From Zobellia nedashkovskayae (GTDB lineage: Bacteria > Bacteroidota > Bacteroidia > Flavobacteriales > Flavobacteriaceae): a stretch of DNA of 64,000 nt. Under the pieces are notes generated by a model that saw only the letters and a program-made list of their open reading frames with translations, was not told the origin of the DNA and did no database searches. Of this stretch, positions 8,139-16,805 are shown in pieces. Location: the NCBI RefSeq assembly GCF_015330125.1, contig NZ_JADDXR010000002.1:1116001-1180000 (forward strand). Direction: 5' to 3'. Numbering within the stretch: position 1 is the stretch's first letter; each line of letters opens with the position of its first letter. A program made the position numbers and the translations under genes.

Positions 8139-8384
8139 TTGGGAATTACGGTCGCACAACTAAAGAAAGGACAAAAGGGAATTATAAAAGAATTCTCTGA
8201 TGGCTCCCTGCCTATTAAATTGCTAGAATTAGGTTGTTTGCCCGGTAATGAGATAGAATTGGTTCAGGTTGCCCCTTTTAAAGACCCTATTTATATAAAC
8301 GTAAATGGTTCACATATTGCTATAAGACGTGAAACAGCAAAGCTCATTGAGCTGGAAATTATAGAAGACACCCCGGTTTTATGA
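8139..8384 (+). CDS. feoA: FeoA ferrous iron transport accessory protein
   Basis: An 81-residue SH3-fold protein that works with FeoB in ferrous iron uptake at the inner membrane. Typical features are the opening TVAQLKKGQKGIIKEF, the central LLELGCLPGNEIELVQ and the closing IAIRRETAKLIEL. The start must be TTG at 8139, because an in-frame stop lies two codons upstream and no ATG precedes the conserved N-terminus. It overlaps feoB by 4 bases (ATGA), so the two are translationally coupled. This is the standard feo arrangement. Confidence 0.95.
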   Translation: MGITVAQLKKGQKGIIKEFSDGSLPIKLLELGCLPGNEIELVQVAPFKDPIYINVNGSHIAIRRETAKLIELEIIEDTPVL

Positions 8385-10618
8385 GTAAACAAATTAATGT
8401 TGCACTTATAGGAAACCCCAATACCGGTAAAACTTCCGTTTTTAATCAACTGACCGGACTTAATCAGAAAGTAGGTAATTATCCAGGTATTACTGTTGAA
8501 AAAAAAGAGGGTATCTGCAAATTACCTAGGGGAATAAAAGCACACATACTAGACTTACCGGGCACTTATAGTTTAAATACAACCTCTTTGGATGAGAGTG
8601 TTGCCGTGGAGTTGCTACTGAACAAAAACGACAAGAATCACCCAGATGTGGCTATTGTTGTTTCTGATGTAGAAAACTTGAAACGAAATCTTCTTTTATT
8701 CACACAGATAAAAGACCTTAAAATACCTGCCATTCTTGTTATTAATATGGCAGATCGTATGTCGCGCAAGGGTATAACGGTAGATATTCCACTTTTAGAG
8801 AAAAAGCTAAATACCAAGATTGCGTTGGTCAGTACCCGAAAAGGTGTTGGTATTGACAAACTTAAAGAGCTAATTTCCGATTATAAAAATCTATCTACAG
8901 TACAAAATGTAGATATTACGGTAATAGATCCCGGGTATTTTAAAAAATTAAAAGAAGCTTTTCCTAATGAAGACCTGTATAAGTTGTGGCTTGTTATTAC
9001 GCAAGACGTCAATTTTATGCCCATTGAGAAAAAACTTTTTAAAGATGCATCGTCTTTTGCTACCAAATCTAAATCAGAATTAAAACGACTACAACAGAAA
9101 GAAACCATTCTTAGATACCAATTTATTAATGGTATCCTTAAAGGCACATACAAAGTAGATTTGGCCATTGCCAAAGGTTTTAGGGCTTCATTAGATAAGG
9201 TTCTTACACACAAGGTTTTTGGATATGTAATTTTCATGATTATTCTCCTTACCATATTTCAGGGAATTTATGAGTGGAGCGGATACCCCCAAGATTTAAT
9301 AGAAACGTTTTTTGCTTCTGCAAGTTCATGGGTAAAGGATACACTTCCGCCAGGTGTGTTCACGGATTTAATTGCAGAAGGAATCTTAACAGGTATTGGC
9401 GGTATTGCCATGTTTATTCCGCAGATTGCTTTCTTGTTCTTGTTTATATCTCTTTTAGAGGAAACCGGCTATATGAGCCGTGTGGTCTTCTTAATGGACC
9501 GCCTAATGCGTCCTTTTGGTCTAAGCGGTAAAAGTGTTGTGCCCTTAATATCTGGAACAGCATGTGCCATACCTGCCGTAATGGCCACCCGAACCATTGA
9601 AAATTGGAAAGAAAGGTTAATAACCATTCTTGTTACACCTTTTACAACTTGTTCGGCACGGTTGCCTATTTACATTATTATTATAGCCCTTGTAATACCG
9701 GAAGGTAGTTTTCTTGGGCTGGGTTATAAAGCGCTTACCTTAATGTTGTTGTATTTACTTGGTTTTGGCGCCGCAATATTTTCAGCTTTGATACTGAACA
9801 AAATATTAAAAATTAAAGGCAGGTCTTTCTTTGTCGTCGAAATGCCAAATTACAAATTACCCTTACCTAAGAATGTTGCTTACACGGTATGGGAAAAGAC
9901 CAAAAGTTTTGTTTTGGGAGCAGGAAAAATTATCTTGGCCATTTCCGTAGTACTATGGTTTTTGGGCTCCAATGGTTATGCAGACGATTTTAAGAATGCC
10001 GATGAAATTGTTGCTAACCGCGTTCAAAACGAGGGATTTTCAGACTTTAACCAAACCAGTATCGTAAGTGCATTAGGCGCTTATGAATTGGCTTTAAAAG
10101 ATAGTATCAGCACCAATGCATACCGTATGGATGCCTCTGCCCTATCTGATTCTTTAGCACAAAAACAAACCTATCTTGAGCAAAAAGCCCTGCATCAAGA
10201 AATCTCCAGTTATAAGTTAGAAAATTCCTATATGGGCTACATGGGTAAGGCCATAGAGCCTATTGTACACCCATTGGGTTACGATTGGAAAATTGGTATT
10301 GCAGTTCTTACATCATTTGCGGCACGTGAGGTATTCGTGGGCACATTAGCCACAATATATAGCGTTGGTAACGATGAAGAGCAAACCATTCAAAATAGAA
10401 TGGCCGCAGAAATAAACCCTAAGACAAAAAAGCCACTGTTTAATCTGGCATCTGGAGTCTCTCTTTTACTCTTTTATGCGTTTGCCATGCAATGTATGAG
10501 TACATTGGCAGTAGTAAAACGAGAAACAAATACTTGGAAATGGCCTGCCGCACAACTAGTTTTTATGAGCGCTTTTGCGTATATTGTTGCCTTGGTAGCA
10601 TATCAAATACTAAAATAA
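8381..10618 (+). CDS. feoB: FeoB ferrous iron transporter
   Basis: Inner-membrane ferrous iron transporter with an N-terminal GTPase domain. The G1 motif is GNPNTGKT (residues 11-18), G3 is DLPGTY and G4 is NMAD, followed by a helical spacer. Two Gate-type membrane regions lie from about residue 280 to the end, and the segment near SGTACAIPAVMATRTI is the conserved Cys-containing core. The length of 745 residues is normal for the family. It follows feoA with a 4-base overlap and precedes a small Cys-rich FeoB-associated gene by 1 base. Expression is probably iron-controlled, but no Fur box was recognised. Confidence 0.97.
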   Translation: MSKQINVALIGNPNTGKTSVFNQLTGLNQKVGNYPGITVEKKEGICKLPRGIKAHILDLPGTYSLNTTSLDESVAVELLLNKNDKNHPDVAIVVSDVENLKRNLLLFTQIKDLKIPAILVINMADRMSRKGITVDIPLLEKKLNTKIALVSTRKGVGIDKLKELISDYKNLSTVQNVDITVIDPGYFKKLKEAFPNEDLYKLWLVITQDVNFMPIEKKLFKDASSFATKSKSELKRLQQKETILRYQFINGILKGTYKVDLAIAKGFRASLDKVLTHKVFGYVIFMIILLTIFQGIYEWSGYPQDLIETFFASASSWVKDTLPPGVFTDLIAEGILTGIGGIAMFIPQIAFLFLFISLLEETGYMSRVVFLMDRLMRPFGLSGKSVVPLISGTACAIPAVMATRTIENWKERLITILVTPFTTCSARLPIYIIIIALVIPEGSFLGLGYKALTLMLLYLLGFGAAIFSALILNKILKIKGRSFFVVEMPNYKLPLPKNVAYTVWEKTKSFVLGAGKIILAISVVLWFLGSNGYADDFKNADEIVANRVQNEGFSDFNQTSIVSALGAYELALKDSISTNAYRMDASALSDSLAQKQTYLEQKALHQEISSYKLENSYMGYMGKAIEPIVHPLGYDWKIGIAVLTSFAAREVFVGTLATIYSVGNDEEQTIQNRMAAEINPKTKKPLFNLASGVSLLLFYAFAMQCMSTLAVVKRETNTWKWPAAQLVFMSAFAYIVALVAYQILK

Positions 10619-10619
10619 A

Positions 10620-10769
10620 ATGAGCATACTTCAACCCATATTGGTTTATATAGTTTTAGCAATCTCAGTTGGCTATTTAGTGAAGAAATTCTTTTTGCCA
10701 AAAACAATGTTCGCCCACAAGAAAGAGAACACCAAAGCTTGCGGACAAGATGGTTGTGGTTGTCACTAA
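10620..10769 (+). CDS. FeoB-associated Cys-rich membrane protein (49 aa)
   Basis: A short gene whose ATG lies one base after the feoB stop codon. The 49-residue product has one N-terminal transmembrane helix (about residues 5-22), a basic stretch, and a cysteine-rich tail ending CGQDGCGCH. This matches the known small FeoB-associated Cys-rich membrane proteins that accompany feoAB in many bacteria, and the position supports it. The role in iron uptake is not established; it may bind ferrous iron or interact with FeoB at the inner membrane. Confidence 0.85.
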   Translation: MSILQPILVYIVLAISVGYLVKKFFLPKTMFAHKKENTKACGQDGCGCH

Positions 10770-10948
10770 TTTTAGAATCAACTTGCTTGTAAAGTTTGTC
10801 TTCAAACTAAAACATATTTAAATTCAGCACTCCTGTCTTCCTCCTTTTGTAGGTTAATTCGTTAATAAAAGGATAAATCGGTATTAAATAAATCAAAAAA
10901 ATCGTGCTTACTTCAATTGCTATCGCTTTTTTTGAAAAGCCATTAGCC

Positions 10949-12493
10949 ATGAATATGCCAAAATCCTTCGCTTATCTGTCCGTTTTCTTCCTTCTTTTCA
11001 CCACAACACAACATGCCCAAAGCTTAAGTTCTATCATTGTAGACTCCGTTTCAAAAAAACCTGTGCCCTACGCCACCGTGCAGCTGAATAACAGGGGTAT
11101 GATTACAAACGAAGAAGGTAAATTTAAATTTCTTTTATCGGACGCAATAGAGGCTACTGATTCACTTTTCATTTCTTGTATTGGGTACGAATCTATAGGA
11201 AGACCTATTGCAGAGTTTACTGATAGCCTTATCACCCTGAGACCAAAAGCCATAGCGCTTCAAGAGGTTATTGTTTCTAACAAAAATTATACTCCAGAAG
11301 AAATTGTTGAGCTTGTTGAAGAAAACCTGGAAAAAAACTACATTACCGAGTTTTCTAAAAAACGACTTTTTTTAAGGGAAACCTACCAAAGCAATATTAT
11401 AAAGACCGATTACGAAATCAAGAAATCTACGATTGATGCTTTTAATAAGAATTTCTTGGACAGTGTAATTCAGACCATTCCTAAAAACAATATTTATTAT
11501 ACTGAAATGTTAGGCGACCTCTATGGTGCCGACGATGCGGATGAGCAAAAGTTAGACCTCATAAAAGCCTCTGAACTGTATGACAAAAGCAAGGAACTTG
11601 ATGTAGAAATCTTAGAAGAAAAATTCAATAAAATTGCCAAAGAAAATATTAAAACTGACTCCTACTTTAAGGTAAAGTCAGGCCTTTTCGGCACTAAGGT
11701 AGACGCCGAGGACATGAGTGATATCTTTAAGGAAGAGGTAGATTCTACAGATGCCGCAGCATTAAATGAACACCTTGAGCAAGAGAAGAAAAAGAAAGAA
11801 GAAAGGCGCGAATTTTTTCTAGAATACAAACGAAAAACACTGGGCAACCTTTTTGAGAACCTACCCATTTTTGATGACACCGATTACAATGTTATATTTA
11901 AACCGGGACGCTATGAACTAACTCTGGAAAACCACACCTATTTGGGTGACCAAGCTGTGTATGTCATCCGCTTTGTACCAGATGGCTCTCCTGAATATGG
12001 GGGAATGCTGTACATAAACTCCGATGATTTTGCTTTAATACGAATGGATTTTGAGAATACGGAATCCCTTCGTGATTTTAAACTGTTAGGTGTTTCCGTG
12101 AATGAATATTTAGCAAAGGGAAGCATTCTTTTTGATAAAGGTGCGGATCAAAAATACCATCTACGATACTATAATATAATTAAAGGTATTCGCGGAGGCT
12201 TTAAAAGGCCATTGACTATTATTGAAAAGAACAAACATGTTAAAGGAAGACGTAAGCAAAACGAACTAGCTTTAAAAGTAGATGCTGCTTTTGGAAATAT
12301 TAATCAATATGAGCTTATTGTTTTTGATGAAGACCCTATCAATTCAGGTCAATTTGAAGCATTTAAGGAAAAAACAGGGGTTCTTCCCACTTATATGCCA
12401 GATTACGACCCCAATTTCTGGAAGGGACATGACATTATAGAACCCAACCAAGCCATAAAGGAGTTTACTTCAGTAACACAATCAGAAAACTAA
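10949..12493 (+). CDS. carboxypeptidase-regulatory-like domain exported protein
   Basis: An exported protein of about 514 residues. The start was placed at the ATG at 10949 because it gives a clean signal peptide (hydrophobic core FAYLSVFFLLF, cleavage near QHAQS); a GTG at 10904 would add 15 residues. After the signal comes a CarboxypepD_reg-like beta-sandwich (VDSVSKKPVPYATVQL, TNEEGKF, CIGYES), then a long helical and beta region with a charged coiled stretch (EQEKKKKEERREFF). Such proteins in Bacteroidota are periplasmic or surface-linked and of unknown function. Its stop overlaps the convergent DUF423 gene by 4 bases. Confidence 0.75.
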   Translation: MNMPKSFAYLSVFFLLFTTTQHAQSLSSIIVDSVSKKPVPYATVQLNNRGMITNEEGKFKFLLSDAIEATDSLFISCIGYESIGRPIAEFTDSLITLRPKAIALQEVIVSNKNYTPEEIVELVEENLEKNYITEFSKKRLFLRETYQSNIIKTDYEIKKSTIDAFNKNFLDSVIQTIPKNNIYYTEMLGDLYGADDADEQKLDLIKASELYDKSKELDVEILEEKFNKIAKENIKTDSYFKVKSGLFGTKVDAEDMSDIFKEEVDSTDAAALNEHLEQEKKKKEERREFFLEYKRKTLGNLFENLPIFDDTDYNVIFKPGRYELTLENHTYLGDQAVYVIRFVPDGSPEYGGMLYINSDDFALIRMDFENTESLRDFKLLGVSVNEYLAKGSILFDKGADQKYHLRYYNIIKGIRGGFKRPLTIIEKNKHVKGRRKQNELALKVDAAFGNINQYELIVFDEDPINSGQFEAFKEKTGVLPTYMPDYDPNFWKGHDIIEPNQAIKEFTSVTQSEN

Positions 12494-12876
12494 ACGAGGT
12501 TACGGACAAAGCTGTATAGCAATAGTCCCCAACCACATACTAAGAGTAACCCGCCAAGTGGTGTTATAGGTCCTAGAAATCGTAATTTTTTTCCTTTTGC
12601 AGAGCTAATAACCAAAGCATAGATACTGAAAGAGAACAAGAACGTACCAATAGCAAAACAATAGACCATATACTGCTGAAAGGCCACATCCATATTAAAA
12701 TTAAAACCTATAAGCAGCAATATAATAGCGTGGTACATCTGGTATTTAACACCAGTTTCAAAACTCTTAAGCTGCTCTTCAGAAAGCAACTTCTTTAAAG
12801 CATGGGCTCCAAAAGCACCGAATATTACCGCTAAAAGACCATATAATGCACCAACTATTTGAGCCAAAAGAACCAT
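12490..12876 (-). CDS. DUF423 family small membrane protein
   Basis: A 128-residue protein with four hydrophobic segments, typical of the DUF423 (YgdD-like) family. Family marks are FGAFGAHALKK near the N-terminus, the YHAIILLLIG segment and the glycine-rich C-terminal GPITPLGGLLLVCGWG. The start was set at the ATG at 12876; an upstream in-frame ATG at 12921 would add 15 polar residues reaching back to the terminator hairpin of the preceding gene. The function is unknown. It overlaps its convergent neighbour by 4 bases at the stop codons. Confidence 0.88.
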   Translation of the reverse strand: MVLLAQIVGALYGLLAVIFGAFGAHALKKLLSEEQLKSFETGVKYQMYHAIILLLIGFNFNMDVAFQQYMVYCFAIGTFLFSFSIYALVISSAKGKKLRFLGPITPLGGLLLVCGWGLLLYSFVRNLV

Positions 12877-12915
12877 AAATAAATTTTGAAGCGAAGATAG
12901 GCGTTGCCGATTCCA

Positions 12916-12950
12916 AAACAAAGAGCCAATCGACTATCGATTGGCTCTTC
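12916..12950 (-). terminator. terminator after the SnoaL-like gene
   Basis: A perfect 12-base stem (12922-12933 with 12937-12948) and 3-base loop is followed on the minus strand by TTTGTTTT. It lies about 20 bases past the stop codon of the SnoaL-like gene. Confidence 0.8.
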
Positions 12951-12972
12951 TTATATAAAATTCTAAAAAATC

Positions 12973-13341
12973 TTATCCTTTTTCATTGTAGAAAAACTGC
13001 TCTTTTACAATTTTGCCGTCTTGCACTTCATATACAGCTATCTCAGAAGTTTTTGAACGTTGCCCAGATGGTTTATGAGTCGTATCCATGGTAAACTTTA
13101 CAGAAAACCAATTATCTGCTACAACAGGGTCTGAGGCCTTACTACTATGAACCTCAAAATTCTCCTGCCACCATTCTCCTTTTTTCTTTATACCTTCAAA
13201 ACCTTCAACATAAGCACCTTCGGCCTTACCGTCATTTTCAATGCTCACAATTTTATCGCTATACAATTCCTGATAAGGTTTTTCAAAATCTCCGGCATTA
13301 CACCATGCTACCAATTTAGAGGCAATTTCATCTGTTTCCAT
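12973..13341 (-). CDS. SnoaL-like / NTF2-fold small protein
   Basis: A 122-residue soluble protein starting METDEIASKLVAWCNAG. The alpha-plus-beta pattern, an early helix followed by a YSDKIVSIEN strand, the EGFEGIKKKGEWW segment and a final strand with GKIVKEQFFY, is typical of SnoaL-like/NTF2-fold proteins. These are a cone-shaped fold used by small hydrolases, isomerases and binding proteins. The start was set at 13341 because the extra N-terminal residues of the longer frame look like untranslated sequence. No catalytic role can be assigned. It is a single gene with its own terminator. Confidence 0.75.
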   Translation of the reverse strand: METDEIASKLVAWCNAGDFEKPYQELYSDKIVSIENDGKAEGAYVEGFEGIKKKGEWWQENFEVHSSKASDPVVADNWFSVKFTMDTTHKPSGQRSKTSEIAVYEVQDGKIVKEQFFYNEKG

Positions 13342-13473
13342 GATTGTTTGTTTTATGATTATCTCAACAAAATACAACACATTCCCCTGATTAACAAAGA
13401 ACTGAAAATTATTTAAAATGAAATTAATATAACGGAGTGAAGAAAATACTTGTAGAATATAAAACCTATTTCC

Positions 13474-13905
13474 TTAGTTTGGCTCTATCACTAATTTGCT
13501 CGAAAGTAAATCGAACAACTGTTGAGTCTCTGTAGAATCTTTAAGATTGATGAAAAGTTTTAGTGAATCGTGATGAACAATTTTTATTTTTTGATTCTCT
13601 AAATTATCAACGTAAACATATACTTTATTTTCCGTAAGTGAATCTTTAAACTCCCTGAAAATTCCTTTTTCCTTTTCCATTGCAGAAAAACCATTAAGAC
13701 GTACCATACCGGGAATTTTCGGAATTAACTCTACACTATCCAAAGCTGAAAAGGGAATTTCCTGTAAATAAAAACCAGATAAAACTCTAAAACCAGAAGC
13801 ATCTGTTTTTGTCCAATTTTTAAAATGAAGAACAAAGGCGAACAAACAAATAATTACCGTTATTACGCCCAAAACATTCCATAATACATGACCCTTTTTC
13901 TGCAT
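13474..13905 (-). CDS. hypothetical single-pass membrane protein
   Basis: A 143-residue protein with one transmembrane helix near the N-terminus (about residues 8-28) and a beta-rich soluble domain outside the membrane. The domain pattern (YLQEIPFSALDSVELIPKIP..., KDSLTENKVYVYVDN) resembles bacterial PH-like domains, but this is only an impression. It is divergent from the GH63-type glucosidase gene and shares its intergenic region. Function unknown. Confidence 0.55.
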   Translation of the reverse strand: MQKKGHVLWNVLGVITVIICLFAFVLHFKNWTKTDASGFRVLSGFYLQEIPFSALDSVELIPKIPGMVRLNGFSAMEKEKGIFREFKDSLTENKVYVYVDNLENQKIKIVHHDSLKLFINLKDSTETQQLFDLLSSKLVIEPN

Positions 13906-14052
13906 ATCAATAGTAATTTTTCATTTTGAATATTGGTAAGCATTCTACACCAGTACCAATTACTCTATGAACGCACAAAAGTGGCGAAAATTTCCGATGG
14001 TGGTTAAAATTTTATTGACAACATCATTTATAACTTGCTAAGACCTCATTAT

Positions 14053-14069
14053 ATACCTAATTTAGGTAT
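14053..14069. promoter_or_regulatory. 17-base palindrome upstream of the glucosidase gene
   Basis: ATACCTAA-T-TTAGGTAT is a perfect palindrome with 8-base arms, 65 bases before the glucosidase start codon. It is a candidate operator; the binding protein is unknown. Confidence 0.4.
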
Positions 14070-14134
14070 CAGTTTACGGACAGTCCCCATAAAAAAGTCC
14101 TTGAGCTATTAACCCCCATTCATATTTCAATTTT

Positions 14135-16768
14135 ATGACCAAGAATACCAAAGAAGACAAAAGACTAAAAGACCATTATAGTAAAGAAAAAGATTGGCTT
14201 AAGTGGGGACCATACCTAAGCGAACGACAATGGGGAACGGTACGGGAAGATTACAGTGCTAACGGAGATGCATGGAACTACCTACCACATGACCATGCCA
14301 GAAGTAGAACCTACCGTTGGGGAGAAGATGGTATTGCAGGTATTTCCGATCGCTATTGCAATATCTGTTTTTCTGTGGCTCTTTGGAACGGCAAAGATCC
14401 TATTTTAAAGGAACGTTTATTTGGATTAACCGGCCCGCAAGGAAATCATGGCGAAGACGTAAAAGAACTCTATTACTATTTAGAGAATACGCCTTCGCAT
14501 TCCTATATGAAACACCTTTATAAATATCCTCAAAATGAGTTTCCTTATAATCAATTGGTAGAAGAAAACCGCAATAGAGGAAAACACGATACGGAGTTTG
14601 AACTGCTAGATACTGGCATTTTTGACAACAACGAGTATTTTGATGTTCATACGGAATACGCAAAAGCCGAAGGAGAGGATATTTTAGTAAAAATCTCTGT
14701 CAGTAACCGCGGCCCAAAAGAAGCAATGGCGGTTGTTTTACCTACCATATGGATTCGAAATTTTTGGAGTTTCACCGGAATGGAGGAGAAGCCCATAATT
14801 AAGAAAAAAGGCAGTAAAAAAGCACCACATGTTACTGTAGACCATAGTTATGTTGGCAAATATAACCTGTATTTTGACGAGCCTTCTAGAGTACTATTTA
14901 CTGAAAACGAAACCAATGCGGAACGGGTTTTTAACGGAACCAATGAGCATCCGTTTAAAAAAGATTTATTCCATGACGCCGTTATAGAAAATGATTTTTC
15001 TTTAGCTGAAAAAAATAAGGAGGGTACCAAGTGTGCTCCTATGTACGAATTGAACTTAGCTCCTGGTGAAACTAAGGTTATTAAATTAAGGCTCTCTAAC
15101 CAAGATATTGACTCCCCTATTGATGATACTTTTGAGGCTGTTTTTGAAGAAAGAATTAAAGAATCACGCTCTTTCTTAGAATCCATAACTGAAAACTCGT
15201 CAGAAGAAGAAAGAGAAATACAGAAACAAGCTTTTGCAGGCCTACTCTGGACCAAACAATACTACAACTACGAAGTAGAACAATGGATTAAAGGAGACCC
15301 TGGCACTAACCCGCCGCATGAACGAAAACATGGCCGTAACAGCACATGGCAGACCTTTAGAAACCATGATATTCTCTCTATGCCCGATGCATGGGAATAT
15401 CCTTGGTTTGCAGCTTGGGATTCTGCTTTTCATTGCGTTACCTTCTCTATGCTTGACCACGAGTTTGCAAAAAAACAACTTCTGCTCTTCACCAAAGAAT
15501 GGTACATGGCCGCAAATGGTCAAATTCCTGCCTATGAATGGAATTTTAGTGACGTAAACCCTCCTGTCCAGGCATGGGCTGCCATTCAGATTTACCAGAT
15601 GGAACTGCGTAAAACAGGTAAAGGAGACCTAAGTTTCTTAAAACGTATGTTCAATAAACTGGCCTTGAACTTCACTTGGTGGGTGAACAGAGAAGATAGC
15701 TTAAACAACAACGTCTTTGAAGGCGGATTTCTTGGCTTGGATAATATTGGAGTATTTGATCGTAGTAACGACATACCTGGTGGTGGTGTTCTAGAACAAG
15801 TAGATGGCACCTCTTGGATGGCACTTTACTGTTTAAATATGCTTGAAATTGCCCTTGAAATTTCACTGCACGACGATACCTTTGAAGATATGGCCCTTAA
15901 ATATTTTGGGCACTTTGTATTTATAGCTGAGGCCTTAAATAAAATTACCGAAGAATCCATGAGCTCCTGGGATGAAAAAGAAGGGTTTTTCTACGATACC
16001 TTAATCCTTCCTGACGGCAAAAAAATACCAATTAAAGTCCGATCGATTTCCGGCCTGTTATCTATGGCTGCTGTTTTGAATATTAGAAAAGAATGTTTGG
16101 CAAAATTACCACGCTTTAAAGCTAGTATGGACTGGTACCGTACATACCGAGTAGAAAAACAGAAATATCAAGTTGTAGAAGAGTATGATCCTAACAAAGA
16201 CGTATTGTTGTCTTTGGTTCCTAGAAAACGATTAGATATATTAATACATAGCATATTAGACGAATCAGAATTTTTGGCCGATTACGGTATTCGATCATTA
16301 TCAAAAGCACATGAAACCAAATATCAAATAGAAATAAACGGTTCTATATATGGTATAAACTATGAACCTGCAGAATCGTCAACTGACCTATTTGGTGGAA
16401 ACTCCAACTGGCGTGGACCTATTTGGATGCCAATGAACTATCTTTTTATAAGTTCCCTAAAAGAATATCATAACTATTATGGTGATGATTTAAAATTCGC
16501 TTATCCATCCGGAAGCGATAACCAACTGAACCTAAAAGAAATAGGATTTGAAATAAGTAAAAGACTGATTGGTATTTTCAAAAAAGATGAAAATGGAAAC
16601 CGTCCTGTAAATGAGTTAGATAAAGAGAAATATACCGATGAGCATTTTAAAGACTTAATTCTGTTCTACGAATATTTTGATGGGAATAACGGCCGCGGTG
16701 TAGGTGCTTCACACCAAACTGGGTGGACTGCTTTGGTTGCAAATCTTATTGAAGAAATCAATAGATAA
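14135..16768 (+). CDS. GH63-type glucosidase (MGH1-like), cytoplasmic
   Basis: An 877-residue protein of the glycoside hydrolase family 63-type (alpha/alpha)6-barrel group, whose bacterial members hydrolyse alpha-glucosides or mannosylglycerate-like compounds. Family marks are the N-terminal WGPYLSERQWGTVREDYS, the barrel segment WEYPWFAAWDSAFH with an Asp that is a likely catalytic acid, and the C-terminal FGGNSNWRGPIW. There is no signal peptide, so the enzyme is probably cytoplasmic and acts on a small imported or internal sugar. It stands alone, without sugar transporters or other carbohydrate genes nearby. The exact substrate is open. Confidence 0.85.
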   Translation: MTKNTKEDKRLKDHYSKEKDWLKWGPYLSERQWGTVREDYSANGDAWNYLPHDHARSRTYRWGEDGIAGISDRYCNICFSVALWNGKDPILKERLFGLTGPQGNHGEDVKELYYYLENTPSHSYMKHLYKYPQNEFPYNQLVEENRNRGKHDTEFELLDTGIFDNNEYFDVHTEYAKAEGEDILVKISVSNRGPKEAMAVVLPTIWIRNFWSFTGMEEKPIIKKKGSKKAPHVTVDHSYVGKYNLYFDEPSRVLFTENETNAERVFNGTNEHPFKKDLFHDAVIENDFSLAEKNKEGTKCAPMYELNLAPGETKVIKLRLSNQDIDSPIDDTFEAVFEERIKESRSFLESITENSSEEEREIQKQAFAGLLWTKQYYNYEVEQWIKGDPGTNPPHERKHGRNSTWQTFRNHDILSMPDAWEYPWFAAWDSAFHCVTFSMLDHEFAKKQLLLFTKEWYMAANGQIPAYEWNFSDVNPPVQAWAAIQIYQMELRKTGKGDLSFLKRMFNKLALNFTWWVNREDSLNNNVFEGGFLGLDNIGVFDRSNDIPGGGVLEQVDGTSWMALYCLNMLEIALEISLHDDTFEDMALKYFGHFVFIAEALNKITEESMSSWDEKEGFFYDTLILPDGKKIPIKVRSISGLLSMAAVLNIRKECLAKLPRFKASMDWYRTYRVEKQKYQVVEEYDPNKDVLLSLVPRKRLDILIHSILDESEFLADYGIRSLSKAHETKYQIEINGSIYGINYEPAESSTDLFGGNSNWRGPIWMPMNYLFISSLKEYHNYYGDDLKFAYPSGSDNQLNLKEIGFEISKRLIGIFKKDENGNRPVNELDKEKYTDEHFKDLILFYEYFDGNNGRGVGASHQTGWTALVANLIEEINR

Positions 16769-16805
16769 GACTAAGACAACAAACTGTATTAGCAAAAAGT
16801 GGGAA

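Noticed and set aside
10904..10948. GTG start for the carboxypeptidase-regulatory protein
   Set aside because: The ATG at 10949 gives a cleaner signal peptide; the extra 15 residues would spoil it.
14135..16768. GH63-type glucosidase as part of a polysaccharide utilisation locus
   Set aside because: No SusCD pair, transporter or regulator adjoins it, and it lacks a signal peptide. The SusCD pair at 23448 is about 7 kb away and separated by unrelated genes.
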